The notes under the pieces are model-generated. The model searched no databases, was not told the origin of the DNA, and saw nothing but the letters and a program-made list of their open reading frames with translations. Below, one piece after another: positions 27,501 through 37,564 of a stretch of DNA of 64,000 nt (position 1 is the stretch's first letter; each line of letters starts with the position of its first letter). Source of the stretch: Porites lobata. Lineage: Eukaryota > Cnidaria > Anthozoa > Scleractinia > Poritidae. The stretch is from NCBI GenBank assembly GCA_942486035.1, contig CALNXK010000106.1, positions 806,001 to 870,000 on the forward strand, in the 5' to 3' direction. The position numbers were made by a program, and so were the translations under genes.

Positions 27501-30500
27501 AAGAGTGATCAGTATCAAAATTCTCCTTGCTTTTTATAACAGATTGGTGATGAGAATTAAGGTGATGGTCACACAAGATACAATTAGTTGATACTTCAAC
27601 AACTTCTCGTTAATACTCTTATAGGAAACGTATAAGGACAGCAAATGGGAATTTGAATTTTGATATAAGGGCATAAGAGGTCAATCGTCCCCAGCTAATC
27701 GGAGGCACTGTCGAGATCAAATTGGCCTTTGTACATGTTAGGATTTGAGGGTATGGGAAATCTGGAGTTCCTGGAGACAAGCTCTCGAAGCTGGGGCCTG
27801 TATGGCCCGGAAAGCTCTTGTTGTTTACTTTCAAGATCAAGCTTTCAATAATTTTGCAGATAACGTGATAAACTATCATTAAGCAAAACAAAATGAACTG
27901 GTTTGCCGGCTAAGAACCACGTCTTTATTCTTAAGATTTTGATTTCAATGTTTGATTTCAGGCCTGGAAAGTCACCTGCACTTTCGAGAAACAGGCTTTA
28001 GAGAAGAGAACCAACAACAAAATCAACCCAAAAATGGCTTTGCCTCTCGGACTCTAGTCTGCTAAACAGTCGTCACGCAATGCTCCTCCCAGGAGGAGCG
28101 TTGCGTGACGACACTAAAAACGGCTGTGTAGCAGACTACTCGGACTCAAACCAAGGCACATGCTCTCACAACTGTGTCATCCCTGCCCCCTCTCTCCCCC
28201 CTCTCCCCTCCCCACAAGCAATCCTTTGTGGTGAGCAACTTTCTTCCTTTTTTCTTTTACAGGTGCTCTTCCGACATGTACTGTTGGGAGAAATTACTGT
28301 GGATCGTCTCGTCCGAATGACACCAGAGCAATTGGCCTCACCAGAACTGGCTACTTGGCGTGAACAAGAGACAAAACATGTTAGTTTTCTATTATCTGCT
28401 GTCTTAATCTCAACGATTCACATACTCTAATCCAAATGGGCCATTTGCATGACTAAGGGGTTTTGTTATTGCTAATTTGTAGCTATTTTATATTATGCCC
28501 TGTTTATTAATGCCAATTGTAAGTGTGGTGTGCGTTGCGGCAGGTGTATTACGTGTACGTGCCAGTGTTATTATATCGCGTGCTTGTATAATGCTCAGTG
28601 TTCTTATCAGGATTTTCTACACTGGGGTCCACAGGACCCACAGAGAGGCTTAAAGGGGGCCATGAGGGAGAAAAGCGGCTCACAATTTTTAGATACAGCT
28701 AACTCAACGTTTTCACTGTAAAGTGTATATAATCTAATTTAGTGCTCTTTAATCTTTGTTATAATCTTTCTGAAAACCACAGTGGTGTGATGAAAGTTTC
28801 CTAATAAAAGATTGTTATTAAATTAAATGAAATTTATTAATTAAAATTTCACAGGTCTGAGTTAGAGTAAATACCTCGTACTTTCTTAGATAATGATACG
28901 TGTTTTCTAAAGACGCCATAACCAGTTAGGTTTTGGCTTATATAATAAAGAAATGTACGTATGTGTAGGTATGTTTACGTACGTTTGGTAATAGTCTTTT
29001 TTCCGTCTTTGTACCCTTGGAACCCCATGGGCTAATTATAGTGCGGCATTTCCCGAAAAAGTGCAGCAATGCCGCAATGCCGCGGTCTGGTAAGAACACT
29101 GATGTGGGGGCCTTATTATTTCGTAGACCCTAGAGATGATCAAGCAGAATCAAGAGGAAATAAATGCAACGAAAGCACATACCAAGAAAACACACAAGGT
29201 GGGTTTCTCATTGTGAGAAAAAAATGGGTTTCTCATTGTGAGAAAAAAATGACAATGTTTTGTCTCGACATGAGTATTACCATTTAGTTTAAGATGTAAT
29301 GTCTTCTTCACTCTAACATGTATTCTATTATCTTTATAAGCTTTTACGGTGTGCTGTCTCTATTTCATGTTACCTTGACGGTTTATTTTCTTGTCATGTT
29401 TTATATGATAATCTGTTCTGTTATCTTCGTTCATGGTACAGTTCCTTTCCCTAGACTAGTACATTTGAATAAGTACAATTTGGTGCATTTGAATATATTT
29501 ATCAACATATTTGCGCCTTATTATTATCAAATCAGGTTCTACTTTTTGCAACAAAAACAGTACATGTTGCGCGTTTTACTGTCCCGAGGCAAACTTGTTT
29601 TGCAGCAAGTGAAGTAACTCCTGTGTATGGCGTGACTTTCGTCTAATTTTATCCAATCAGACGTCAGTACTTGCGCAACTTATAGAAACCTTTATTTTTT
29701 GCAAGACAGGTTTGAACGTGGGTGGTAAAACGCGCGACATCGCTTTTTAATTCGTTTTGTAGCAATGCTGCAAAACAAGTTGCATGTTTTTGTTGCCCGC
29801 GTTTTACCATACCTTTAAATGATAGCCTAAGAAAACAGCCGACATTTGGCGACGCTACCACTGGTTTCTCCGCCAAACGACGTCTGAGAAACGAGCGCAG
29901 AAATTCCATACTGATGACGCGTCACTACCCAGATCTGGGTAGTGCTTCTGATTGGTCCTGCCGCGTGGGAAATTTATTTCAACCAATCACAAGCACTACC
30001 CAGATCTGGGTAGTGACGCGTCATCAGTATGGAATTTCTGTGCTCGTTTCTCAGACGTCATTTCGCGGGGAGACAAGTGGTAGCGTCGCCAAATGTCGGC
30101 AGTTTTCTCAGGCTATTACTTGATAACGCTATGTAATGTGGCTTATAATATTTGGTGATTATGACGTGTATTGTGTTGGATATTCGAGTTTGTTGATGTT
30201 GTCACGTGTTTTGTTTCGTTTTGTTAGTTTGTTTTTTCATTTTCTTTTTTTTCTGGTTTGCTCTTCAGGGTGAGGTTGAGATAGATGATGATGATTTAAG
30301 CACTCTTGAGGTGAGATTATTCTCAAAAATGTTTATGTCGGCGTTGTTTTCCACACACTAACTCAAACATGTTTGACTCTTGCATGTACCTCCTGCCATC
30401 TCCTACTCAGGAAAATGCTGCTTGATAGGTTTTACTTGAATGGTCACTTGAGTGGTTAGAACCATCTTGTAAGGCATAATAAACAGCACTAAAGAACAGT

Positions 30501-33500
30501 ATTGCTACGAAGCTTTCATTTGAATTGTCACACTTTAGGATTTCATCCACAGACTCAAAAGTTAGAACTGCCTTGTACAGCATAATAAACAGTACCACAA
30601 GAAAGTACTGCTCAGTAGCTTTCATTTGATTGGTCACACTTTAGGATTTCATCCACAGTCATCAAATTTAGAGCTGCATTGCATCTCTTCAGAGTCGACT
30701 CTTTGCAACGATTAGCGTTAGACTTTCTCTCATACTTAGTCCTCCTTATTTGATACTTTTAGAACTCTGTCAAGGCAAACGCTGAGCTGAAAGAGGAGCA
30801 GAAACTTCCAGACAGTAACACGGGCTCCAGTACTTTGCTATTGGACACTACTGATGAACACCGCATGCATCTATTTGATCTGAACTGCCGCATCTGTACT
30901 GGAAAAATGCTACCCCCAGGGGAGCCCCCAGAAGAGAAACACCTTCACCGCTTGTCTCTACAACATCAATGTAGGTCACGAATAGTTTAAAACATAATTT
31001 AAATAAAATTGTAGAGGTAGAAGACCGCAGACCCGACCCAAGCCTCTGCGCGTTTGGTTATTGTTCTTGTAAGCAGGATACAAAAGAGCGATACTGGGGA
31101 CAACAGTTTTGTCAAATGGAAAGGGACAGTTTGGTCCGACCGACCGAAATGATCAGACCGGTCAAAGTGGACCACCTTCAAAGCTGGTCCCGAACATTCT
31201 GGTCGGACCAAACCGAAATTGTTCGTTCCATTTGATGTACCAACCGAAATGTCCGGATTTTGGGTTGAATGGAAAACGCCCTGGGTTGCATGGTCTTGTG
31301 TTGAGTTGTAGTGTGACGACTCGATTGTTTTGTGAAGCAGCCGCTTGTTTTATTGGCCATTATGATGTGGCGCGAAAAAGTGGGTCAGAATCCGTGCCCT
31401 GAAAACAGACCCATAGTGCAATTCGACACAACACCGACCCAGTCCCAGGCATAAACTCAAAAAGGGCAAAAAGAACAAAGGCAACTTACAATGAAAGCCG
31501 AATCAGACAATGGCCCTTATGCGTGTTTATGTCAAACGAGCAAATTTCACCACCAAGGGTCGTTTGTGAACAACTTTCTTTGCATTTGCTCTCTTTGTGT
31601 ATGAGAATTCTTTTCAAATCAATAGGCCACTTCCGAGTTCCAAGAACCCTCACTTTCAAAACGAGGCTAAGTGCGCAACCTTTCTTGTGAAAATGAGTTT
31701 TATTTGCTTGAGAATAAAAATCGTTTCCATATCAAAGGCTGAGCAATTAACCTCGTTTTGATAGAGAGGCCCGGGGGAACTCGGAAATGGCATGTATTAA
31801 CAAATAGAGATTTTTGAAATGAGGCTTGGTGTTGAAATTTGCTTGTTTGACGTAAACAATACATGCATAAGGGCTGTTTAGACTAGCTCTTTAAAAAGAT
31901 GCGTTTTTGAGGTAAATTTAAGGGTCGTGATGTAGGTGCTAACCCCTAACTTGTTGTTGTTCAACAGAGTGCAGGCTGTGGCTGAGAGTTCTATTCCTTC
32001 ACCAACACCAATGGACATTGTCACTTCTGCAAAGTAAGTCTATTTTGACGAATTCTGTTTAATGAAGACCCAAAAATGGTAACGAGGATCCTAATGGACG
32101 GATTCTGAACTATGTATTCGAGAAAGATAGAAAAATTACTAGAAATTCCTTTTATCCGGAACCGCTGTGATATGCTTCGTACATCAGAATGATGATGCCT
32201 AGAATCGTAGATGCCACTTGTGCCTGGTGATTGTGTAATTTGTGGACTAAATTCCACTTAATCATACTTCAGAATAGGGTCAATCAAACACGCCCCATAA
32301 GCTATTTTTACAGTTATCTGCTGTCAAGACGTGGAGACGAGTGAAAGCCTCATTCTGCATTATATTGGCTCACTTACCTCGTTTACTTGCCTTCTGAAAC
32401 GAAACAGTTGACAACAGGTTTTTAGCAGTTTGGGAAAGAGGTTTTATTAGTACAATTTGTCTTAAATTTGCTTCTGGTGGCGGCATTTCTTTTCGAATGC
32501 AGATTGAAATATCCACCGGTGTTTTAACACTTAGGCTTGATCGCGTCCGTTTTCTTTGATGCGTTAGCCTGCCCACAGACCCTCTATTTTCTCTTCACAG
32601 ATCGTCGAGCGCGCGTATGAAATAATATCCGTGGGGGATTTATTGACCACTAGTGCAAGGGGGGTGGGGTTGGGAAAAGAAAAAAAATAGCTCTTTCTTT
32701 TTCTTCCTCGCGCTCCGCCCTCGTTCTCGCGCGCTTGCTTCGCTCTTGTGCTCGTCAAAAAACAAAAAAAGAAAAGCGTCTGTGTACAGAATAATGTTGC
32801 GTCCACTTATTTCCTGTTATTTTGTGGCACGGTATGGCAAAGTGTGTAAAACAAATTTCAGTTGTTGTAGCTACAAAAGAGAATCGTTTGCATTTACTTA
32901 AGACATAAATTTATACGTCTTCATCGCTACTTTCTTTCAGCTCCCCTGACTCAGCCACAGTGTCCCAGCCACCTGTATCACCCTCAGTCCTCAACAAGAC
33001 TACAAAGAAAGTTCCAGCAGTGTGGAAAGGATTCGTGATGATGCAGAGTGTAGCTAAGTTCGGCACTAGTGCTTACCGCGTGTCGGGATCATGTGAGGAC
33101 CTGTTACAACTCCTACCTGACACATTGCATATCCAGGGCCGCATAGCGCATGAGCAAGTATGGGACTACCTCTTACAGCTGAAGAGTTCCACATCAAGGG
33201 TACGGCCACTCTAACTCATCTTGTCTTCAGGGATTTTTCCTGCTCACAGCGCTGCTCGCTCGAAGTTTGAAAACTTTTGCACACAAGCAACCAGCCCTTT
33301 ATTAACATTTTTAGTCCCAAAAGATCCCATTACTAAAATTGAAGACCACTTCCAATTTCATTTTGAAATACTGAAAAATACACTGCCAGAGACGTCAAGA
33401 TTCATGGTCATGCTATAGGTTTATTCTACGTACACAGAAGTAAGTGCTAAATAATGTGGAAATATTATCGTGTGGTCTTAACATAGGATTTTATCTACCA

Positions 33501-36156
33501 ACTCAAATGTTAAAACTGCGCACCGAATAAACAGTTTTTAATTTTGAAAGTACTTAAGAAGAGATGTTATGTAAATGGTCACCCCATAGGATTTACTCTG
33601 GGGGCTTGTCACGCGACTGTGTCTTTCTGTAAATCTTTTTTCCCACTCAACTTTTGGTTTTCAATAATTTTTTTTCAGGAGGTGTGCGTTATCAGGTATG
33701 AGGCGTCTTCAGATGATGAGAAACTGAGTTACGTCTCCCTTTATTCCTACTTCTACAGTCGAAAGCGCTGTGGCGTTGTGAGCAACTGTTATACTGGTGT
33801 CAAGGATATGTACCTGGTGCCTTTAGCTTCACATCAACCGATTCCCCCCGAATTGCTCCCTTTTGATGGCCCTGGTAAGAATGTAATTTTTGGTTAGAAA
33901 TTAAGGCTGTTGCAGGCATTCATGAAACTCTACTTTTCTTTATTTTCCTCGCGAATTCGCGAATTTCCTTGCCTTTCTTAAAAATTTTGTCTTGCCTGTT
34001 GGCACTACGAAAATGACACAAGCGTTTTGGCTTTTCTTTTTTCAAGCATTATATGAAAAGCTCCACTGTTAGTCATAAAGTTCGGCCTATTGAATTAAAT
34101 ATTTGCTCACACGATCTTTACGGCTTTAAGTTTGTTTCGTCGTTTACAGAATTGTGTTGTTCTACTTGACATACGAATTTTATTTTCGGCCAGGTCCACC
34201 GAGAGAGTGTATAAGGCTGGGCCTTCTTCAGTCTTCCTTAGAAGAAATTTTCTCGAGTGCGGGCAGAGCGATAAACAATCAATTTATGATTCTGATGTAA
34301 CTTATGTTTTATTTTCAGGCTTAGATGAACCTCGTCCTCACATGCTCCTTGGGGTAATTGTACGCTCAAAAGCTGTGTTTAAACGCCCACGTGCACTCAG
34401 TCAGCGGTCCATGTCACCACCACCAAAGCGACGAACCAGTTCAGCGAGTGTTGAGACTAATAGCAGTGATGGAGGGGTTTCAGACAGCCCAGCTAGTAAA
34501 AGGGAGACACTTCGTGAGCTGCGTGACTCTCCACCAGCCGATATCGACGATATCGTATTCCAGTACCATACTAGCCAAGCTAAGAAGACAGCCAGTGAGA
34601 GCAAAGACTCATCAGTTAAGGTATCACCGGCTTCGGAATCTTCAACACCATCCGTAAGCTCCTCCACTGGAATTTCTTCTGCTGTCTCAAGCGAAAAATC
34701 GTCGCTTCCCTCACTCGAGGCACAAAAACAGCAGCTGTTGGACCTTCAAGAGCGCGCTCGCCAGTACATCTTGGCACAGACACAGAAAAAAACAGCCTCA
34801 AGCGCTGGAAAGCAAGGGGTGGAAAATGAACAGTCTGGCAGCTCGGAGGTCGTCAGTGTAGACCAGCAGGCAGGGGTAGCTGGAACCGCAGACGACGACG
34901 CTCCTTATGATCCCGAAGAGGGCTTGGATCTCGATCTCACTGACATCACCCCTTCCAAACTTGCAGTTACTACCAAGCCTGTTGATCCTGTCAAGCCAGT
35001 TGAACCTGCCAAGCCAGTTGAACCTGCTATGTCAGTGAATACTGCTACGCCTGTGGATTCTGCGAAGCCTTCCAGTCTGGAGATTCTAGTTTCCACACTT
35101 CAGAGGCTTCAAGGAACAGCTCCTCAACTGTCAGCAGCGAGTGCATTTCTACCTAAGGCGTCAAGTAGTATACTGCAACCCATGAATCTAGCCGCACGTG
35201 AGCACCAGTCATCAGCTTCTTCAGACGTTGTGTCTCATTCATCTGCGACCTCAGGTCATGGACAGGCAAAGTCTGAGGAATTAAGCAGACCACATTTCCC
35301 AGTGGCAACTGCCGATCGCTTACATTCTTCCTCAGTGTCCAGTGCACAGAGACCTCAGTTTTCTCCCTCTTCTGACCACCGACTACACCCTGGACTGCAA
35401 CCTGGACCCTCCTCCAATCAAAGGCTACATCCTGCACCCTCCTCAGACCAAAGGCCGCAACCCAGAAATGCCTCTGATCAAAGACTGCAACCTGGACCTA
35501 CAGATCACAGACCTCAGCCTGGTCCTACTGTAGACCAAAGGCTGCACCCTGCACCTTCCTCAGACCAAAGGCCGCAACCCAGACAGCCTTCTGATCAACG
35601 AGTGCAACCTGCACCTACAGATCACAGACCTCAGCCTGGTCCTATTGTAGACCAGAGGCTACAGCACCGAAACTCATCTGATCAAAGAGCTCCATTTGGC
35701 CCATCCACTGATCAGAGAACCCAACCTCATCCCGACAGATGGAACCCCTCGGAACCACCACAGGTGACACGTCAAGTGAACAACGTCACTCAAGACGTAG
35801 AACAGTACAGTGGCCTGCGTCCCGAAGAACGCGCGCGGCTGGCGGCTCGCGAATCACGCTTAGGATCCCGAGAAAATAGACGAGTATCGAGTGACCACAG
35901 AGATCCGCATTACGATCAACGAAGAATCGATGATAGGCACAGACCTGGTTGGCACAATGACTCGCGTTACCATCGGGACTCCAGAGATTCTCGGGATGAC
36001 TCGCGCAGGAATTGGCGTGACGACTACAGACAAGGAAGGCCGTGGTATAGTGACGAACAGCGCCGAGACCGACACGATCATCCCCCGAGACACGAAGATC
36101 GCAGGGAAGAGAGAAGGTTTAAAGAGCACTGGAACCGCGATAGATGGAGGCGGTGA
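12568..36156 (+). CDS. DIDO1: Death-inducer obliterator 1-like protein (PHD, TFIIS central domain, SPOC)
   Basis: Seventeen exons in matching phase give 1929 residues: 12568-13472, 14840-15856, 16743-16864, 17546-17784, 19349-19450, 20161-20285, 22089-22188, 22915-23113, 26770-26866, 27254-27413, 28263-28379, 30269-30310, 30763-30970, 31970-32033, 32941-33199, 33679-33874 and 34319-36156. The start at 12568 is the first ATG in frame after an in-frame TAA at 12532. Residues 1-630 are charged and disordered, with repeated basic R[RK]SxR motifs. A PHD finger lies at about 630-681 (WCVCRKPHGNR then FMICCDHCEDWFHG, ending CPKC; C4HC3 pattern), split by an intron. A small Cys cluster (CITAGC, YCSPDC) at about 812-835 matches the region after the PHD in DIDO1. 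A TFIIS central domain at about 945-1061 includes YRSLMFNLKDPRNK and ends ATWREQE. The SPOC domain lies at about 1180-1317 (VWKGFVMM, FGTSAYRVSG, YLVPLA). The tail has a Pro/Gln repeat and an Arg/Asp-rich end. Family knowledge: DIDO1/PHF3 proteins bind H3K4me3 through PHD and RNA polymerase II through the TFIIS-like and SPOC regions in the nucleus. DIDO1 is preferred over PHF3 because of the N-terminal PHD. Confidence 0.92.
13553..13680. mobile_element. Degraded 'tatccactgga' element
   Basis: It starts ggcccggccccag..., carries ggtggataatg and ccactatccagtgga, and ends near gaacaatc. These are the same blocks as in the cleaner element at 19560-19711, so this is likely a decayed copy. Confidence 0.45.
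13682..14211. mobile_element. Element with acagtcaaacc ends, interrupted by another MITE
   Basis: The outer ends acagtcaaacc (13682) and ggtttgactgt (14211) are inverted repeats. Inner matching blocks, cagacacctt on the left and gacactttctg...gtgtccgtat on the right, show that the host element was split by the insertion at 13813-14153. Confidence 0.6.
13813..14153. mobile_element. MITE with 'aataagcccc' ends, copy 2 (nested)
   Basis: Same family as 8324-8653: tactgtaaaattccaaaaat at the left and gaattttatggta at the right, with ggggcttat repeats inside. It is inserted within the 13682-14211 element in intron 1 of the DIDO1-like gene. Confidence 0.75.
15901..16106. mobile_element. Inverted-repeat element at a DIDO1-like exon/intron edge
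   Basis: The left arm tggtagcaaaaagtttctgg followed by atctcagcaa is mirrored by ttgagatccagaaatt...gctacca at the right. It begins 45 bases after the splice donor at 15856, in the intron that splits the PHD finger. Confidence 0.6.
16521..16640 (+). repeat. tRNA-derived SINE-like fragment
   Basis: An A-box-like tggctgagcagttag is followed about 40 bases later by a B-box-like ggtcctgcgttcaa. This spacing fits a pol III internal promoter of tRNA origin. The acceptor stem cannot be closed, so it is not a functional tRNA. Confidence 0.4.
17362..17476. repeat. Inverted repeat around 'caatattttac'
   Basis: gaagatatgaattttattttc...aaacaatattttac is mirrored by gtaaaatattgttt...gaaaataaaattcttatcttc. 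It is the core of a wider intronic element (about 17180-17500) bounded by degraded cgagtg motifs. Confidence 0.5.
17880..18817. mobile_element. Non-autonomous element with agggctcgaaatt ends, containing a nested element
   Basis: The left end agggctcgaaatt and right end aatttcgagccct are inverted repeats. Inside both ends are repeated (t)agtcgcca motifs. A second element (18000-18539) is inserted in it. It lies in intron 4 of the DIDO1-like gene. Confidence 0.6.
18000..18539. mobile_element. Nested element with agggctgctgata ends
   Basis: Left agggctgctgata and right tatcagaagccct are imperfect inverted repeats. The interior has no gene. It lies inside the 17880-18817 element. Confidence 0.5.
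19560..19711. mobile_element. Palindromic 'ggtggatagcgctatccacc' element
   Basis: The palindrome ggtggatagcgctatcca occurs at both ends in a 150-bp element, with ctcctgttgttcaaa on the left and gtttgaacaatcggggccgg on the right as flanking inverted repeats. Confidence 0.65.
20611..20733. mobile_element. Short inverted-repeat element (catgata..gtctt..aggacac)
   Basis: ttcagcatgataacgagtct then acaggacac on the left is mirrored by gtgtcctcaaagactt..atcatgttgaa on the right. It is about 123 bp, in intron 6 of the DIDO1-like gene. Confidence 0.5.
20939..21852. mobile_element. Element with cagggctca ends
   Basis: The left end cagggctcaaag and right end tgtgagccctg are inverted repeats. Repeated ggcgcaca/ggagcacag and tagtcgc motifs lie inside. 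It is similar in size and end sequence to the element at 17880, perhaps the same superfamily. Confidence 0.45.
27484..27680 (+). mobile_element. 'ttaaccctttaa' MITE, copy 1
   Basis: It starts ttaaccctttaagcccta, has attctcc and gagaattaaggtgatgg inside, and ends in a weak inverted counterpart. It shares block order with copies at 54445-54654 and 56736-56959. Confidence 0.5.
28056..28137. mobile_element. Foldback with cgtcacgcaa core
   Basis: An almost closed hairpin: agtctgctaaacagtcgtc.. pairs with ..gtagcagact, and the centre gctcctcccaggaggagc is palindromic. Related cgtcacg...gcgtgacg hairpins occur at 37960-37998. Confidence 0.6.
29200..29246. repeat. Tandem duplication of a 25-bp unit
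   Basis: gggtttctcattgtgagaaa occurs twice in direct succession; the unit itself is a small palindrome (tttctca..tgagaaa). Confidence 0.7.
29823..30115. mobile_element. Long foldback element with actacccagatctgggtagt palindromes
   Basis: Arms of about 130 bp are near-perfect inverted repeats: tagcctaagaaaac... pairs with ...agttttctcaggcta. Each arm contains the perfect palindrome actacccagatctgggtagt. The centre carries attggtc/aaccaatc. It lies in a DIDO1-like intron. Confidence 0.75.
30420..30665 (+). repeat. Dispersed tandem repeat, about two and a half units
   Basis: Units of about 105 bp contain gcataataaacagtac, tttcatttga.tggtcaca and ctttaggatttcatccacag in the same order. The repeats lie in the intron before the exon at 30763. 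Confidence 0.65.
31114..31240. mobile_element. Inverted-repeat element (tcaaatggaa / ttccatttga)
   Basis: tcaaatggaaagggacagtt is mirrored by ttgttcgttccatttga, and tttggtccgacc by ggtcggaccaaa. It is about 125 bp in a DIDO1-like intron. Confidence 0.6.
31514..31876. mobile_element. Nested pair of inverted-repeat elements
   Basis: The outer arms, cccttatgcgtgtttatgtc and the mirrored gacgtaaacaatacatgcat, continue into caaatttcaccaccaag / cttggtgttgaaatttg. Inner arms, ggccacttccgagttcc and ggaactcggaaatggc, bound 31623-31793. Confidence 0.6.
32566..32790. mobile_element. MITE-like element, family A copy 2
   Basis: It has the same block order as 2012-2240: agcctgcccacagaccct, an ataaaata/ggggga stretch, ggggtggggttggga, pyrimidine and purine tracts, then gcgtctgtgtacaga. 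Confidence 0.6.
33485..33600 (+). repeat. Dispersed tandem repeat, degraded unit
   Basis: aggattttatctaccaactcaaatgtt, aataaacagt, gaaagtact and ggtcacccc.taggattt follow the same order as in the units at 30420-30665, in the intron that splits SPOC. Confidence 0.45.
35341..35730 (+). repeat. Degenerate coding repeat in the DIDO1-like tail
   Basis: Units such as DQRPQPR, DQRLQPGP, DHRPQPGP and DQRLHPAPSS repeat about ten times within the last exon. The DNA also repeats (gaccaaaggc..caaccc). It codes a Pro/Gln/Arg low-complexity segment that probably expands and contracts between alleles. Confidence 0.8.
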
Positions 36157-36875
36157 CAAAGAGAAACTGTATAGAGTTCTAAGTTGCTGTAAAATTAATA
36201 ATAGAATTTGTGTTCTGGGTATTTTTTTGTATTTTGTTTTTCCTTGTCTTCTTTTTTCCCTCACAAATGTAACTGGGGGACAAGAAACTACTGAAAGTTC
36301 ATACCAAGTTCTCTGGTTTTTTCGCCGTCGGATTTGTTTCGCGTTTTTCGCAAATTGGTCCTGCGAAAGGTTACGGCTTGTATCTATGTTGATTTTGATT
36401 TGCTTACTATAGAAGTTGTTCGGAGGCATTAAAAAATTTACTTGAGGACCGAAGGTCTATTGGAAGTTGTCCTTATGGGCTCGGTCGCATAGAACATAAA
36501 ACGCTGACTTTTCGAAGTTACATCGAACAAGCGAGGTCACGCTGCCTCATGGTGACTCAACGAATTTGATGCAGTCTCGAAACTGATTCAAGCACCAGAG
36601 AGGCCTTTCCTAAAATCCTCGAGATTTAGTTATACAATCTGTGTTGAATTTTCCGAAGTCTGTACAAAGTTAGTTGTCCATGCGTTTGTGTTGATCGTGG
36701 GCCAATCAACTTGTTGATGGTTGTAAGTTCTACACAGATCGATCTTACGTTTTAGAGAAATAGAGGTCTTGTAAAATTTTTAAAAAGCCATTTTAGTAAC
36801 GTTACTTGAAGGCGGGTTAAAATGTCTTGTAAAAATAACTGGAAATGAGTGTGTTATCTCCCACGACCTTAAATG

Positions 36876-36881
36876 AATAAA
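36876..36881 (+). terminator. Poly(A) signal AATAAA, DIDO1-like gene
   Basis: This is a canonical hexamer about 720 bases after the stop at 36156. I see no gene between, so it is the best candidate for the 3' end of the transcript. Confidence 0.45.
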
Positions 36882-37564
36882 CGAAGTGATTTTTGACGGT
36901 AGCACAGTGCGTCTCAGAATGACTCTGTGTTCATCATATTTTTAGCCTGCGAACGCAGACTTATTTCTAGTGGTGGGTCAGACGTATTTCCCTAAAGTTA
37001 ACCATTACTCTGTACTATTGCGCTGTTAGAGTTAAAGATACTTTTGGTCCACACTTGCGGTTTTGCAAATTCTGAACGATGCGCTAAATCGTAAAGAAGC
37101 TTGTTCTTGAATAAATAAAAATTTGAACCCATAGTGATTTGATGATTTACAACGCGCCATATTAACTGCAGTTTGATATTATTCCCGTATATGTGGCCTG
37201 TATATCCAATTGCTGCCTTAGGCTGTGCGTAAGGCAGGTACCTATTTTTCGATTCGGAAAGAACACAGTGCAAAAGTTTTAGCCTTTTCTGACAGAATAT
37301 TCTACGCGCGCGTGCGTCTTTTCGAACGCAAACTAGTTGTTTGTGACGAAATCAGTTTCCAAGGAAATGTTGCTATTTGCTTCAGTTTTCGACGCTTTTA
37401 GCCACGAGTTTTCCAAGAGAGTTTTCGTGAATTGTTTACCCGTCAAATTTTTTTGAAAAAAAAAAGTCAAGTTTTCTGTAGGAGTGATTACGGAATTGTT
37501 TCTCCAAATAACAGAGCTCGAGTTTTAGTTTGTTTGAATTGAGCGCTTCGCGCCAACGCGCGAC

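Noticed and set aside
29823..30115. Palindromic repeats as a CRISPR array
   Set aside because: There are only two repeats, in inverted arms, within an intron of an animal gene.
31968..32033. Using the first AG (31967) as the acceptor in the main gene model
   Set aside because: It makes TAG at the junction; the AG two bases later keeps the frame, so the model uses 31970.
34132..34318. N-terminal extension of the last DIDO1-like exon frame
   Set aside because: The acceptor ttttcag at 34312-34318 and phase match place this stretch in the intron.
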